The notes: a model not told the origin generated them from the sequence alone. A stretch of DNA of 64,000 nucleotides from Aporrectodea caliginosa (GCA_020284085.1 JACEVL010000100.1:131501-195500), one strand, 5' to 3'. Positions 9,401-18,603 are shown, numbered from the stretch's first letter. Numbers and translations: made by a program.

Positions 9401-11811
9401 TAGACTGGACATGACTGTATTAGATAAAATTAGACATTTGATCAATGACTATATGATTATTTTAGATATGGTTATGTTAGATACAATTAGACTAGGCAAG
9501 GTTAGAAAAGACATGATTAGATAAGATAAAATTAAATGAGATAAAATTAGACAAGACACGATAATATTATATCAGAGAGGATAAGATTAGATTAGATCAG
9601 AGGATAAGATTAGATAAACCTGCCCAGGACCCACAATGGTACATACAACGTCCATGAATTCTCTAATCATCCCAATAAAACCTAACAGAAGAGATTAGAT
9701 TAGGATTAGGATGGATCAGTTATCTGAGGTCTACTTCGATCATCTTCATCCACAGCGGCTGAAGAAGGCTTCGTCGGATCTGGAGCGATGCTTGCTGAGC
9801 TCTGGCTTGTCTCGAGCTGGCTCTGACGTAGGGAATGTCTCGTGATGGTAAAGTTGAAGTCTGCAAACTGGACATTTGCCACTTTCTCTTCCCATGTCCC
9901 TGTTGTCAGCTCTCCCTGGAAGCAGATAGATAGAGATTAAGCAAGCCAAAACATAGCAAGGCAAAGTACAACACAGGGCAGTGGCTTATTCTAATCTGAT
10001 GTACTCTGGAAACTGCTAGAACAATGTTATTTTACTGCACATACAAGGCAACAGCCTGTTCAATGTTCCGATAATTACTGATACATTATCAAAATGTACA
10101 AGTGTTACTAGTACTCTGCAGTCCGACTGAATCGAGTGTTTAAGGCACAGCATATGCTGAATAACCATCCTGTGGGCATGCCATACGATCTCCGCCAGAT
10201 GTGTCTTGCAATCTTCACTTAACCACTGTATATGGCAACTCCCAATTTTGACTTTCAACGTTGCCCAAAATTTCTTTTATATGCAAGTATACATAATGCC
10301 CTGGATATATAGATAAGTGTTCTAAGGTAGAATGACATGGTAAAATGCAAACTGCAGGCAAATAAGTGGATCTTTACTTAAGGATTTTCCGTTTACACCA
10401 TAACACTGATTTTCCAGAAAGACAACAAGAAGGAAATGAGAAGATCACACAAGTTTGTCAGACCAAACATTAGACTCAGACTCTACAACAGGAATCATGA
10501 TAATACAAAGCATATCTGACCTTAGTAAGGCGAGCCCCAGCAGTCACATGTGGAAGTTTCCACTCGTGAATGATTTCCTCAAGCTTTGCTACAAACCTAC
10601 AAGCAGCCATTGAAAAACTTAAAGCTCATCATTCAAGTTTATTCGGAAATTCCTTTATCATTCGCACAGCATCCCAGTGTTTTTCAATTCTAAAGTTTTT
10701 AATCAGAATACGGTCATCTGCTGTCAATTTTTCATTTTAAAATAGCGTCAATTTAACTGAAAAATTTAAAGATGACAACCGGAAGTTGGCGAAATAACTA
10801 ACTTAGGGCTTGATTTTGTAAGTAACCACATCGTAGAATAATTTAGGTGTTCACAATTTGCTCAAAACATAATTTGATATATGTTCTCATTTTTAATGGT
10901 CCACCCTGTAGGTATCCAATCTAATGCCATCTCATTTAAAGCCTTCTCTGAAATAAACAAATTATCAATCTGTTAGTTATTTCGTCAACTTCCGGTTGTC
11001 ATAGCTGTTAACAAACCGCAAGCCATGTTTATTAATTTTTTCATTGACTTTTGCACAAGATTTAGGGTGATCAGTTAGCATTTTATTGGTGATATCAAAA
11101 TTTAAGTTAACTAAACATTTCAAACCTTTCCCATTCTGAAGCTGTTGTAAAATCTGTGATTTCAAACACTTCAGATTCCTGCAATTAATAAATATTTGTG
11201 CATATATACGTCAAAATTAACTTAGTTCATTGAAATTATTATATTTTCACAGTAATTCTTGGCAACACCTATTGCTGTACTCCACACATCCAACCCAACC
11301 TTTCATCAGCAAACCACTCTTCATCATAACCTTCAGATTTCTTCTGCACCCAATAAAACCAAGTCAACAGAGCCTCCATATTTTCAGGCACACAACGAAC
11401 ACTGGAGTCGCGAGACAGATATGGGACAGAGGACTCAGAATAAGATTTTTTAAAGCGCTGCTTTCAGTCTTGCACAGTTCAAGTTTAGCTAGCATTCACA
11501 CGCATTCAAATCACAAAATTACGTAGTCAAAATACGTCAAATTAAATTAGCCAAATATTAACATAAACAATGTATAGTCAAACATGAAAACTAAAAACGC
11601 AGTGTGTCAGATGGTACACGTCAATGATGGTTGACAGAAATATTTAAAAAGTTCTCTTTCGTTTAGGCTATTAAATATCCAGATAATCGCAATGTACGAT
11701 GAGTACACATCGTTGCTTCACTTTCGACATTTTATAATTACCCAAATCCTTCAACTAGTAACGAAAGATGCGATGAAAACCCATCCTACGAAAACTTACG
11801 TCTTCCACCAT
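386..11811 (-). CDS. RAB3GAP1: Rab3 GTPase-activating protein catalytic subunit, N-terminal part (11 exons, 3' end outside window)
   Basis: Minus-strand gene spliced from 11800-11811, 11126-11178, 10521-10596, 9735-9915, 8327-8525, 6659-6824, 3131-3230, 2501-2579, 1437-1505, 1128-1201 and 386-475. Every junction keeps frame, giving about 366 residues, against roughly 980 in vertebrate RAB3GAP1. Recognisable family blocks in order: SEVFEITDFTTASEWERF (res 6-23), FPSRAHCLCRWYGLRDFVV, SKWRRLF, FDMVQLK, LLDVFKSKI, RLTYVLQDW, TEFGVLPFGAYEDP, LHLSTTWP, DLDPIYAPHWSVRVR and NPQCLLG followed by SRKEST. In the known family the protein pairs with RAB3GAP2, acts as GAP for RAB3 and supports RAB18 activation at the ER and in autophagy. 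The catalytic arginine lies in the C-terminal half, beyond the left edge. Introns contain MITEs, SINEs and tandem repeats. No competing start was seen. Confidence 0.95.
816..958. repeat. Minisatellite, ~34-bp unit, about four copies
   Basis: Successive units carry CAAACCCCAAAGGACAGTTG followed by AGATCTG. Two units have GCAAGGCCA and two have GAGACCT at the same place. It lies in intron 10 of RAB3GAP1. Confidence 0.9.
1128..1201 (-). CDS. RAB3GAP1: RAB3GAP1 exon 10
   Basis: Acceptor TGTGTCTGTAG, donor GTAACA. Encodes SDLDPIYAPHWSVRVRVADN and PQCLLG, the most conserved block of the gene in this window. Confidence 0.96.
1437..1505 (-). CDS. RAB3GAP1: RAB3GAP1 exon 9
   Basis: Acceptor TATTTCTGCAG, donor GTAAGT. 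Encodes CELHLSTTWPAIGENSFSE and TTSY plus two bases, equivalent to the conserved ELHLATTWP block. Confidence 0.93.
1625..2062. repeat. Degenerate ~20-bp minisatellite (AACAGTTAACATGATNTAAA)
   Basis: About twenty imperfect copies of a unit containing AACAGTTAACATGAT, with two sub-types ending GTAAAG or CTAAAT. Intron 8 of RAB3GAP1. No coding content. Confidence 0.9.
2501..2579 (-). CDS. RAB3GAP1: RAB3GAP1 exon 8
   Basis: Acceptor TTCTTCAG completes Asp; encodes FDSLTGEIGVTEFGVLPFG and AYEDPV; donor GTAGGC. A nearer AG at 2570-2571 was rejected because it breaks the phase with exon 7 and loses the conserved D-x-D-x-L. Confidence 0.93.
3131..3230 (-). CDS. RAB3GAP1: RAB3GAP1 exon 7
   Basis: Acceptor TTTTGTTTCTAG, donor GTAATT. 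Encodes TASPLPLPETAIAVRLTYVL and QDWTQYSWPQLPP, matching the family block ending FTYVLQDWQQYFWPQ. Ends one base into an Asp codon. Confidence 0.94.
3231..5600. other. Intron 6 of RAB3GAP1, right-hand part: decayed repeats
   Basis: No host exon seen. Holds a 3' end with an (AAC)n tail near 4350-4368, a clean but unrecognised plus-strand reading frame at 4438-4612, and two diverged copies of one dispersed repeat in opposite orientation (3530-3680 minus, 5435-5560 plus) sharing GGCGCGACCTCTAAA and CAGCCTTGTGGAGC. Confidence 0.6.
5607..5836 (+). repeat. tRNA-derived SINE, family 1
   Basis: Starts GGGGCGCGGTGGTGTAGGGG (A-box-like), then GGGTTCGAATCCACC (B box), then a tRNA-unrelated body and the tail block GGGAGCGCCTCTGA ... 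GGGGCGCTATAACA. Two more copies are at 61567-61800 (+) and 23147-23382 (-). Confidence 0.88.
6232..6612. mobile_element. Possible small TIR element
   Basis: Twelve-base inverted ends TATCCATCTAGT (6232-6243) and ACTAGATGGATA (6601-6612) enclose about 380 bp including an (AAGC)n run at 6550-6578. No clear target duplication or coding capacity was seen, so the element call is tentative. Confidence 0.4.
6659..6824 (-). CDS. RAB3GAP1: RAB3GAP1 exon 6
   Basis: Acceptor TTTGCTGTTTCAG, donor GTAAGA. Encodes CQIPIFVQFHSKWRRLFAG, FRTSFDMVQLKNTP and LYGLLDVFKSKI (55 codons). It has no internal ATG-started frame of note, so it was found by looking for the family blocks missing between exons 5 and 7. 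It sits between a small TIR-like element (6232-6612) and an 86-bp palindrome (6921-7006). Confidence 0.93.
6921..7006. repeat. 86-bp palindrome (43-bp arms, no loop)
   Basis: Left arm 6921-6963 and right arm 6964-7006 are reverse complements with two mismatches, centred on ATGCAT. Lies 97 bp upstream of RAB3GAP1 exon 6. The transcript would form a long near-perfect hairpin. Confidence 0.95.
7363..8171. mobile_element. GGGCCGTC-TIR DNA transposon, non-autonomous, copy 1 (809 bp)
   Basis: Terminal inverted repeats GGGGCCGTCCATAAATGA and TCATTTATAGACGGCCC (reverse of the same end), flanked by TGA on both sides (7360-7362, 8172-8174). Interior is homologous to copy 2 at 12131-12600, including GGGTTAAAAATCGGCC near the right end. 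It has no transposase frame. Intron 5 of RAB3GAP1. Confidence 0.88.
8327..8525 (-). CDS. RAB3GAP1: RAB3GAP1 exon 5
   Basis: Acceptor TGTTTTTCTAG, donor GTAATT. Encodes FPSRAHCLCRWYGLRDFVV and a conserved SESRVNMLISSMSIA stretch. Ends with TG, completed to Cys by exon 6. Confidence 0.95.
8526..9734. other. Intron 4 of RAB3GAP1
   Basis: No exon or full element recognised. 9340-9625 is a degenerate AT-rich tandem tract built on TTAGATAAGA-like words. Confidence 0.6.
9735..9915 (-). CDS. RAB3GAP1: RAB3GAP1 exon 4
   Basis: Acceptor CTGCTTCCAG, donor GTAGAC. Encodes GELTTGTWEEKV, then VQFADFNFTITRH, which match the TSGTWEEK and FADFKF blocks of vertebrate RAB3GAP1, followed by a Ser/Gln/Asp-rich linker that is variable in the family. 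Ends after one base of a codon. Confidence 0.9.
10521..10596 (-). CDS. RAB3GAP1: RAB3GAP1 exon 3
   Basis: Bounded by acceptor TGCTTGTAG and donor GTCAGA. Encodes FVAKLEEIIHEWKL followed by PHVTAGARLTK, continuing the N-terminal helix of the family; ends in phase 0. Confidence 0.92.
11126..11178 (-). CDS. RAB3GAP1: RAB3GAP1 exon 2
   Basis: Acceptor TTAATTGCAG at 11179-11188. Encodes ESEVFEITDFTTASEWE plus two bases (AG). The donor is a weak GTTTGA, but joining there to exon 3 completes an Arg codon and gives SEWERFVAKLEE, the conserved family sequence. Confidence 0.88.
11800..11811 (-). CDS. RAB3GAP1: RAB3GAP1 exon 1, start codon (MVED)
   Basis: Only 12 coding bases: ATG at 11811-11809 in the context GAAAATGG, then three codons, ending at a strong donor GTAAGT. 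It joins in phase 0 to exon 2, giving MVED-ESEVFEITD, which matches the acidic N-terminus of the family. The 5' UTR extends to higher coordinates; its start was not resolved. Confidence 0.85.
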
Positions 11812-12127
11812 TTTCGCTCGCCATAAAAACTTAAGATAGCAAAGTCGCGAGTAAGTAAGTAAATAATATCAGTTAAAAATTTGATTGCTTAACAATTAAT
11901 TCTGTTTGTGGAGCATAGAAAAGGTATGAATAATTATTGTAAAACGCATTATAATAAAATGGTTTTGTGCATAAGATGTTTAACATAATGTTGATGCACT
12001 GCTACTATATTGCTTTTAAATGCTGAAACGAGACAATTGTTATTGTAGCGGTAGGCCTAATCGGAGCCGACTGGCTGATCTCTCCACGTAGGCCTACCCA
12101 ACCCAGGGTGACCTGTCCAGTGCCCTC
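11812..12127. promoter_or_regulatory. Presumed RAB3GAP1 upstream/promoter region
   Basis: Position only: it lies directly upstream of the start codon, before the next mobile element. No TATA box or recognised site was found. Confidence 0.3.
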
Positions 12128-12130
12128 TTC

Positions 12131-12600
12131 GGGGCCGTCCATAAATGACGTCACGCACCTGGGGGGAGGGGGTCGGAAATTTGTGACGATGTGTGACATG
12201 GAGGTGGGGGGGTCTGAGTAGTGTGACGTCACACCAGGTCTATGTTATTAAATTTAACAATTAACAACAATTTAATTCTAATAATAACAGCACTAATTTT
12301 GAGGATTAAATTTTCATTATTTTTTAATTATTTTAATGTATACGGGCACCATTATTAATAATTTTCTAATTATTTCAATATTTGGTCACCGTTAGATTTT
12401 AAAATATTCATGCTTTCGCTATTTGTTCCATGAAGGAGCATTTTCGTTCGCCATGGAAATTGGGTTTTATGGGGGGGTCAGCGCTTTGTGACGTCATTTT
12501 CAGAGGGGGTCTTACTTTTTGTGATGAAGTAATTGTGACGAGGGGGGAGGGGGGGTTAAAAATCGGCCAAAATAGCGTGACGTCATTTATGGACGGCCCC
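12131..12600. mobile_element. GGGCCGTC-TIR DNA transposon, non-autonomous, copy 2 (470 bp)
   Basis: Ends GGGGCCGTCCATAAATGACG and CGTCATTTATGGACGGCCCC are an exact inverted pair over 20 bp, flanked by TTC on both sides (12128-12130, 12601-12603). Interior matches copy 1. The three-base duplication agrees with copy 1. Confidence 0.92.
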
Positions 12601-12794
12601 TTCCTGTATTCGTCTGGTTGCTCAAGGCTTCTGGGGTATAGTGAAAGACGAGGTCAATATTTTCAACGTTTATTAACTCGAACAACGTATCAACTTAAAT
12701 CTACTTATAGGCAATAGCCTACATCGTCTGGCTCACTTTATTTCTTTGCGCTCGATCCTCCCTTAATTGGCTTGTGAACGGGATTCCTTCTACG

Positions 12795-13145
12795 GAGATG
12801 GTTGCTAGGGACCGGAGGACCGGGAGGAGATGGAACTGGCTGCTAGGGACTGGAGGATACTGGAATCCAGAGACGTAGGCCCTACTACTACGGACTGATT
12901 GTTAGGGACTGTACGTAGGAGGGAAAGGGAGGGGCTGATGCTAGAGACTCCCTCCTAATTCAGTCCACTGGCTGCAGTGGACTGGAGGAGGGAGAGGAAA
13001 CTGGCTGCTCGAGGGACTTATTATTTATGGACTGGTTGCTATGAACTGGAGGAGGGAGAGGATGCTGGTTGCTAGGGACCGATGGAAGGAGAGTGTGCTG
13101 GTTGCTAGGGACCGGTGGATGGAGAGGATATGCTCGTTGCTATTG
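12795..13145. repeat. Degenerate minisatellite (GGTTGCTAGGGACYGG...)
   Basis: Repeated TGGTTGCTAGGGAC and GGAGGGAGAGG words in imperfect units of about 35-60 bp. Intergenic, no coding potential seen. Confidence 0.8.
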
Positions 13146-13199
13146 CTGCTACAGGGTGACGGGCCGAAAAATATTCTGCGCGTGTCTGGTAGTTCCCGA

Positions 13200-13292
13200 C
13201 TGTTGTTAGTTGTCTTGTAAGGCGCCCTTGTAACGGCATGGCCGTGTTACGGCGCCATAGAAATTGTCGTAATTATTATTATTATTATTATT
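13200..13292 (+). repeat. LINE/SINE 3' tail fragment ending in (ATT)n
   Basis: GGCGCCCTTGTAACGGCATG and GGCGCCATAGAAATTGTCG followed by (ATT)n. The same module occurs in reverse at 56510-56600, so it is a dispersed element end. Confidence 0.65.
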
Positions 13293-13594
13293 AGTTCGAG
13301 AGATATCTGAGCCTCGTCTTCCCTCTGAGGGCTCCTGGGCGATGAGACTGTATACCGTGAGCCATCGACTGCGTATCACATCGCCCATCGTCGCCCTCAT
13401 CCTCTGTTCTACGTGCTTCCGGGACTCTTAACTTTTTGTCAGGACAGAGACGCACAATCCGCCTATTGATCATATTTCCTCTGAGTAGCCACTGGCAGTC
13501 TGTCTGAGTTGCGTTTGTGTCAGCTTCTTGTGGTTTAATAAACGAGTGTCCTCATAATACACCATCTGATGTTCATGGCATGGCATGGCATATG

Positions 13595-13595
13595 G

Positions 13596-13642
<47 letters not shown>

Positions 13643-13712
13643 GCGTGTGCGTGTGCGTGTGCGTGTGCGTGTGCGTGTGCGTGTGCGTGTGCGTGTGCGT
13701 GTGTGTGTGTGT
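13595..13712. repeat. (TG)n / (TGTGCG)n microsatellite
   Basis: Starts as pure TG, continues as TGTGCG, and returns to TG. Several open frames across it (CVCV, HTHT, HAHA) are repeat artefacts. Confidence 0.98.
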
Positions 13713-13839
13713 TTCGCTCATCGAGGAACTGCCTGCACAGCTGGTGAAGTGGGTCTTTTTCGACGACGATTGACCATGCAGATGTCCTGCAGGTTGTCCG
13801 CCTTTGTGATCGAGTAGAACTTATGCAATACAACAGTAA

Positions 13840-14375
13840 TTTGATAAATTTTCTCCTTACAAATTTCAGAAGTGACCTTCGAAGCCTGGCGAATATGAAA
13901 ATCCAAAATAGAACAGATTAGTTTGCAGTTAAGAGCGAAACCCATGTTCGGCAGCCCTGCCCTTTTGAGGGTTGTTTTTGGGGACATCCACTTGGAGTCA
14001 GGAAGTGTGAGCGTACTCTGAACGACTCTAATACTCTGCAAACCCAGAAGGTCTAGGACTCTAGGGCTAAACAGCGTTGAAACCTTTAGCCTCAGACGTC
14101 GTTTGTGTATGCTTCGAGGTGCGCAGAATCTCCGCCTTGGTCGTCTGAAGCGCCTCGAGCATATACTCGGACCACTCTCTTACGTATACGATCGTCACCA
14201 GCTGTTGCTATTAAACCACAGCGGCTACACTGTACGCCGGGTTGTACGCCTACCACGCTACTTTCACATTTCTACCTTCATGTTTGAACAACTGCACTGG
14301 CTTCCTCGCTCTGCGCGCATTAAAATCCTTATGCTGGTCGTCAAGGCACAACGGGGTCTTGCACCGAAATATTGT
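13840..14375. pseudogene. Two decayed LINE fragments in opposite orientation
   Basis: 13840-14046 resembles the minus-strand LINE 3' portion also seen at 21765 and 30412. 14238-14375 on the plus strand encodes RLPRYFHISTFMFEQLHWLP and a following IKIL-APKY stretch, the C-terminal region of the same reverse transcriptase family. Confidence 0.65.
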
Positions 14376-14514
14376 AGCAGAACGATGGTCGCCTTTGCGA
14401 CCTGCTCTTTCGACGATCAGATCGCTGCCCTCCTGGTTCCTCCGTCGAATCCGACTGCTGCCCCTCTGGGTCCCTCACCGATCACACCGTTGCCCCTCCT
14501 GCTCAGCCCATGTT

Positions 14515-14793
14515 CCCTCGCCCTTTCCCTGCTAGGCCATGATTCCTCTCCCTTCCCTGCTAGGCCATGTTCCCCTGGCCTTCTAGGCCATGTTTGCCTG
14601 GTCTGCTAGACTATGTTCCCTCTCCCCTCCCCTACTAGCCGATGTTCCCACTCCCTTCCCGTGCTAGGCCATGTTCCCCTGGCCTGCTAAGGCCATGTTT
14701 CTCTGGTCTACTGGCCCATGTTCCCCTCCTTCTCCTGCTAGCCCATGTTCCCTCATCCTTCCCCTGATAGGCCATGTTCCCCTGGCCTGCTAG
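14515..14793. repeat. Minisatellite (TGCTAGGCCATGTTCCCCTGGCC), left part
   Basis: Imperfect units with CTGCTAG-CCATGTTCCC. The array is split by the hAT element at 14794-21231 and resumes at 21232-21290. Confidence 0.88.
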
Positions 14794-14811
14794 CAGTGAT
14801 GTAGTACTCGA

Positions 14812-14950
14812 GTCCGGCAAAGGACTCGAGTCCGACTCGAGACCGATTTTTTGTGGACTCGGACTCGGACTCGGATGGTCATGACTCGGACTTGGACTCG
14901 GACTCGAAGGCTCTGGACTCGAATTTGACTCGATGACTCGGTTTCCGAGT
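14812..14950. repeat. Left subterminal (GGACTC)n repeats of the hAT element
   Basis: Runs of GGACTCGGACTCGGACTC with substitutions; mirrored at the other end of the element. Confidence 0.92.
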
Positions 14951-15437
14951 CACAATTTTGTCTCGCGATAAAATACGACTTTTATACTTGCTTACTTACG
15001 CGTCCAAAATAGGTAGTCTAAACTCTAAACTAAAGAGGCCAGTAGATATCAACGAGCTCACCATAAGTGGTGGGTAATTGTCGTTCAAAGAGCATCGGGT
15101 GATCATACCCCACCCAGTCAGAGACGATACTTTTCGATGCCTGCACACATCGGAGTTAATGAGTACACCAGACGCGCCCAAGAGGCCCGTTTGGCAGAAT
15201 ATCTGGAGTTTGCAGCCGCTGAGAATTCTTCACCCCGATACCCCCAAGTAGCCTAGGCCTAATCGGGTTTCGGGGTAGAATCGCTCCGTTAAAGCGTCTG
15301 ATGATCAAAGACATCAAAGGGAGAGTTGATCCGTTTCTAGCTCTTCTGACGTAGCGGAATACCCCATTCACGCGACTGGGCCAGCCGAATGGCAATTGAA
15401 CATTAAACGATACAGGCAACATATACCACATTTGGCG

Positions 15438-16068
15438 ACCCTCGGTTTTTGGGACCACCCTCGGTTTTTGGGACCACCCTCGGTTTTTGGGCCTCCCTGT
15501 TTTTGGACCACCCTCGGGTTGCGGTAGGCATGGCAACTTAGCCTGAGGACTCCCTGCCCAAGGATCCTGCCCAGGGATCCCAGTCAGCCAAGGATCCCAG
15601 CCGAGGATCCCAGTCAGCCGAGGATCCCAGCCAAGGCCTCCCCCCGCCGAGGATCCCAGCCAAGGATCCCAGTCAGCCGAGGATCCCAGCCAAGGATCCC
15701 AGTCAGCCGAGGATCCCAGCCAAGGATCCCAGCCAAGGATCCCGGCCAGCCAAGGATCCCAGCCAAGGATCCCTGCCCAGCTGGGTATATATAGAGGGCG
15801 CTCTTGTGTAGTAGTTAAGACGAAGACGAAGTAGTAGAGAAGCTTGGTTGTTGAAATGGTGGTGTGTCGAATAAAGATCGTCTTTGAACTCTGGTGTTTG
15901 ATTCCTTCGGTGGGTGACATTGATCGCTACGGCTAGTCGGCTGGCGGATGCTGAAGCCCTTCGATAGACGACGGAGGCCTTACTAACGCTCCCATCCTGA
16001 GCGACACGCGCCTTACACTCGCATCCTGAGAGAGAGACGTGAACAGGAGAAGGCCCGTTTCCGTTACA
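15438..16068 (+). repeat. 5' LTR
   Basis: Begins with three copies of ACCACCCTCGGTTTTTGGG (the first truncated), then a tandem CCAAGGATCCCAG-type array, TATATATA at 15786-15793, AATAAA at 15870-15875 and the end CCGTTACA. The order fits U3-R-U5. Confidence 0.92.
15786..15793 (+). promoter_or_regulatory. TATA box of the 5' LTR
   Basis: TATATATA followed by AGAGGGCGCTCTTG; the polyadenylation signal lies 77 bp downstream. The 3' LTR has the same at 19906-19913. Confidence 0.7.
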
Positions 16069-16069
16069 T

Positions 16070-16085
16070 TGGTACCAGAGCCGTG
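16070..16085 (+). other. Primer-binding-site-like sequence
   Basis: TGGTACCAGAGCCGTG begins two bases after the 5' LTR end; TGG at this position is typical for a tRNA 3' CCA. The tRNA was not identified. Confidence 0.6.
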
Positions 16086-16134
16086 GGGTTTTGTCGAGAT
16101 TTCCTGCCGCCGACGAAGCTAGAATCGACCGAAG

Positions 16135-18603
16135 ATGTTTCCGGGAGACGAGGACGACACCATTCCCTACGCGGCCTTGGACCTGGCCGATCTGCCGTCA
16201 AGAATTTCTACGCCAGCCGCGAGACGAATGGCCGCGTTGGTTACGCGACCGGACCGAAGCCGCTTGCTGTCCGAGATCGACTTCGATGATCCAGAGCCGA
16301 TGAGACCGAGCTTCCGAGAAGACAGGGAAGAAGAGATGACCGTGAAACCGGAGAGAACGAGCTTCCGAGGAAAGACGGGCGAATCGACGACGGAAAAGAA
16401 GAAATTGAAACCGAATTTCCGCGAAGAGACTGAAAGACCGAACGCTCCCGGGACTTCGACGCCGAATCTGCTAGAAAATGTCAGCGACATGCTGCGAAGC
16501 CGCCCGACGCCGATGAAGCCAGGAAAGTTCGATGGGACGGGCTCGCTGGAGTCATTCCTGGTGCAGTTCGAGGTCTGCGCAAGGCACAACAAGTGGACGG
16601 CCGCGGACCGGGTCGACTACTTGCGATGTTCGCTGGAGAAGGCCGCTACGCAACTTCTCTGGGACTTCGGCGCTCAACCGAGCGCGAGTTACGAAGAATT
16701 GGTTGAACGACTCCGGCAGAGATACGGGACGGAAGGCCAGGCAGAAACCTTCCGCGCCCAGCTGTACTACCGCCGTCAACGCCCGGAAGAGAACCTGAGC
16801 GACCTGCTGCATGAGATCCGACGACTGGTGGTCTTGGCCTACCCGGTGCCTTCTAACGAGACGACGCAGATCATCGCGAAGGATGCCTTCCTGGAAGCGA
16901 TGAGAGACCGGGAGCTCTCGCTCAAAGTACGCGAGCGAGAACCGAAGAACCTGGACGAGGCATACCGGACCGCACTGCGTCTGGAGGCCTATCAACGGAC
17001 GAACGATGCCGATGATCGCCGCAGACAGCCAAACCGAGTGCGAGGGACGCAAGAAACCGACCTGAGCGCCCAGCTTCAGGCTCAGATGGACCGCTTCTTG
17101 AACACTCAGCGAGATGAGCAGCGGAAATGGCAGCAAGAAATGGAGAAAAGAATGGACGAGCAATTCCGCGTGCTTCGCCGAAGCCCTCCTACGACCGACG
17201 AACCGAGTCATGAAATCCGACCTGAGCGAGACCGCCCAGGCCCTCCGGAGAATCAGCGACGCGAAATGACCTGCTTCAACTGCGGACGAGCCGGTCACAT
17301 GGCCCGTAACTGCCGACGAGATCGCCGATACCAGAATCGCCAGAATCGCCAGAACGCGACGACCGAGCCCGATGCTTCGACGCCACCGAACCCGGTGGTC
17401 ATGAACCATACGACGCGCCCAAGAATGCCGGACCGTGCTACGAACAACGCAGTCTACATCCGCGGTGAGATCAACGGACGACCGCAGCTATGCCTGATCG
17501 ACACTGGATCGGAAGTCAGCCTGGTGCCTTCATCTACTGTCGACGGGTTAGAACTTCGCTCTTGCAATCGCGTTTTGATGGCTGCTAATGGGTCCGATAT
17601 AAATGTCCTTGGTGAGGTGCGGGTGCCCATTAAGATTACGAACGGGTTTTATATACATACTTCCTTTCTGGTCTCCGATCAGATATCTGAGCCTATGTTA
17701 GGGATGGACTGGCTGAGAGAACATCGCTGCCGCTTGGGCTTTGGTATGGGATCCTTATTTGTAGGACGCAGGCGTATTTCCCTGGTTAGGGGTAATGGAT
17801 CTATTTGGTGCCGGCGCGTGATCGTCGCCGAGGAGGTATTGGTTTCCCCTAAGTCCCAGAGGGATGTCCCGGTTAAGACCATGTACGGTAATTTAACGAC
17901 CGTAGCGCCAGCCTGGATGACGGAGGCTAAGGAAATCCAACCCGGGGTCCATCTGGCCCGCGTAGTTGTCGGTGACTACGCAGATGCTCGGGTAAGGGTG
18001 GTTAATTTGAGCGAAGACCCCGTCCGGTTGTCCAAGGATCGCCCCTTGGGAGAGCTGCACCCTGTAGAGGTAGAATTGTGTGAGACTAACCGCGGCGAGG
18101 ACGCGGTCGGCCAAGCTTCGCCAATTGATAAATTGTTAGCGGATTTGCCCGCAGAAGTGCCTGCGGAGATACGGGAACGACTAGGCGCTTTGCTTGTAAA
18201 ATATGAGGATGTGTTTTCTGCGAGTGATAGGGACATAGGCAGAACGTCGGTAAGCACGCATAGGATTGAGACAGGAGATGCGCGCCCAGTGAGACAGCCG
18301 TTAAGACGACAGTTGCTGCCGCATAGGGTTACGGTCGATGCACAGTCGGGTAGTATGTTGGCTGAAGAGGTAATTGAAACTGCCGTAAGGATAGCACGCA
18401 AGAAAGACAGAGCATTAAAATGTTATTGGCAGATGATTGACAGGTTGATCCTATTTCTGTTGATAATCATGGGTGGTCTTATTGAGTGTGGGAAAGTTGT
18501 CCGACTTTTAGAGGTAATTAAGTCGAGGGCATTTATCTTCCCCCCTCATGGGAATAGGTCGATAGAGCAATTTCCCACGATCCCTGGTGGGGAGGGTAAA
18601 TAG
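16135..18603 (+). CDS. Gypsy gag-protease polyprotein with truncated reverse transcriptase start
   Basis: 822-residue open frame. Residues ~127-300 are a retrotransposon gag core (KPGKFDGTGSLESFLVQFEV, LRQRYGTEGQ, then LRLEAYQR). Residues 380-393 are a CCHC zinc knuckle, CFNCGRAGHMARNC, for RNA binding. An aspartic protease active site, DTGS, begins at residue 456. Around residues 663-760 comes the lead-in to reverse transcriptase (DLPAEVPAEI, VKYEDVFSASD, ETGDARPVRQ). After LAEEVIE the sequence becomes AT-rich and unrelated, with no YXDD motif, so the polymerase is lost and the element cannot copy itself alone. Chosen start: first ATG after the primer site with no upstream in-frame alternative of note. 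Confidence 0.92.
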   Translation: MFPGDEDDTIPYAALDLADLPSRISTPAARRMAALVTRPDRSRLLSEIDFDDPEPMRPSFREDREEEMTVKPERTSFRGKTGESTTEKKKLKPNFREETERPNAPGTSTPNLLENVSDMLRSRPTPMKPGKFDGTGSLESFLVQFEVCARHNKWTAADRVDYLRCSLEKAATQLLWDFGAQPSASYEELVERLRQRYGTEGQAETFRAQLYYRRQRPEENLSDLLHEIRRLVVLAYPVPSNETTQIIAKDAFLEAMRDRELSLKVREREPKNLDEAYRTALRLEAYQRTNDADDRRRQPNRVRGTQETDLSAQLQAQMDRFLNTQRDEQRKWQQEMEKRMDEQFRVLRRSPPTTDEPSHEIRPERDRPGPPENQRREMTCFNCGRAGHMARNCRRDRRYQNRQNRQNATTEPDASTPPNPVVMNHTTRPRMPDRATNNAVYIRGEINGRPQLCLIDTGSEVSLVPSSTVDGLELRSCNRVLMAANGSDINVLGEVRVPIKITNGFYIHTSFLVSDQISEPMLGMDWLREHRCRLGFGMGSLFVGRRRISLVRGNGSIWCRRVIVAEEVLVSPKSQRDVPVKTMYGNLTTVAPAWMTEAKEIQPGVHLARVVVGDYADARVRVVNLSEDPVRLSKDRPLGELHPVEVELCETNRGEDAVGQASPIDKLLADLPAEVPAEIRERLGALLVKYEDVFSASDRDIGRTSVSTHRIETGDARPVRQPLRRQLLPHRVTVDAQSGSMLAEEVIETAVRIARKKDRALKCYWQMIDRLILFLLIIMGGLIECGKVVRLLEVIKSRAFIFPPHGNRSIEQFPTIPGGEGK

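Noticed and set aside
10977..11165. 62-residue minus frame MKSQILQQLQNG
   Set aside because: Different frame from RAB3GAP1 exon 2; the conserved SEVFEITDFTTASEWE reading is the real one.
15156..15920. 254-residue minus frame (and its twin at 19354-20040)
   Set aside because: It reads antisense through the LTR GGATCC-type tandem array; its Trp/Gly-rich repeats come from the array and both copies belong to the two LTRs.
16167..17409. Minus frames of 141 and 285 residues opposite the gag gene
   Set aside because: Antisense shadows of a GC-rich coding sequence with clear gag, zinc-knuckle and protease motifs on the plus strand.
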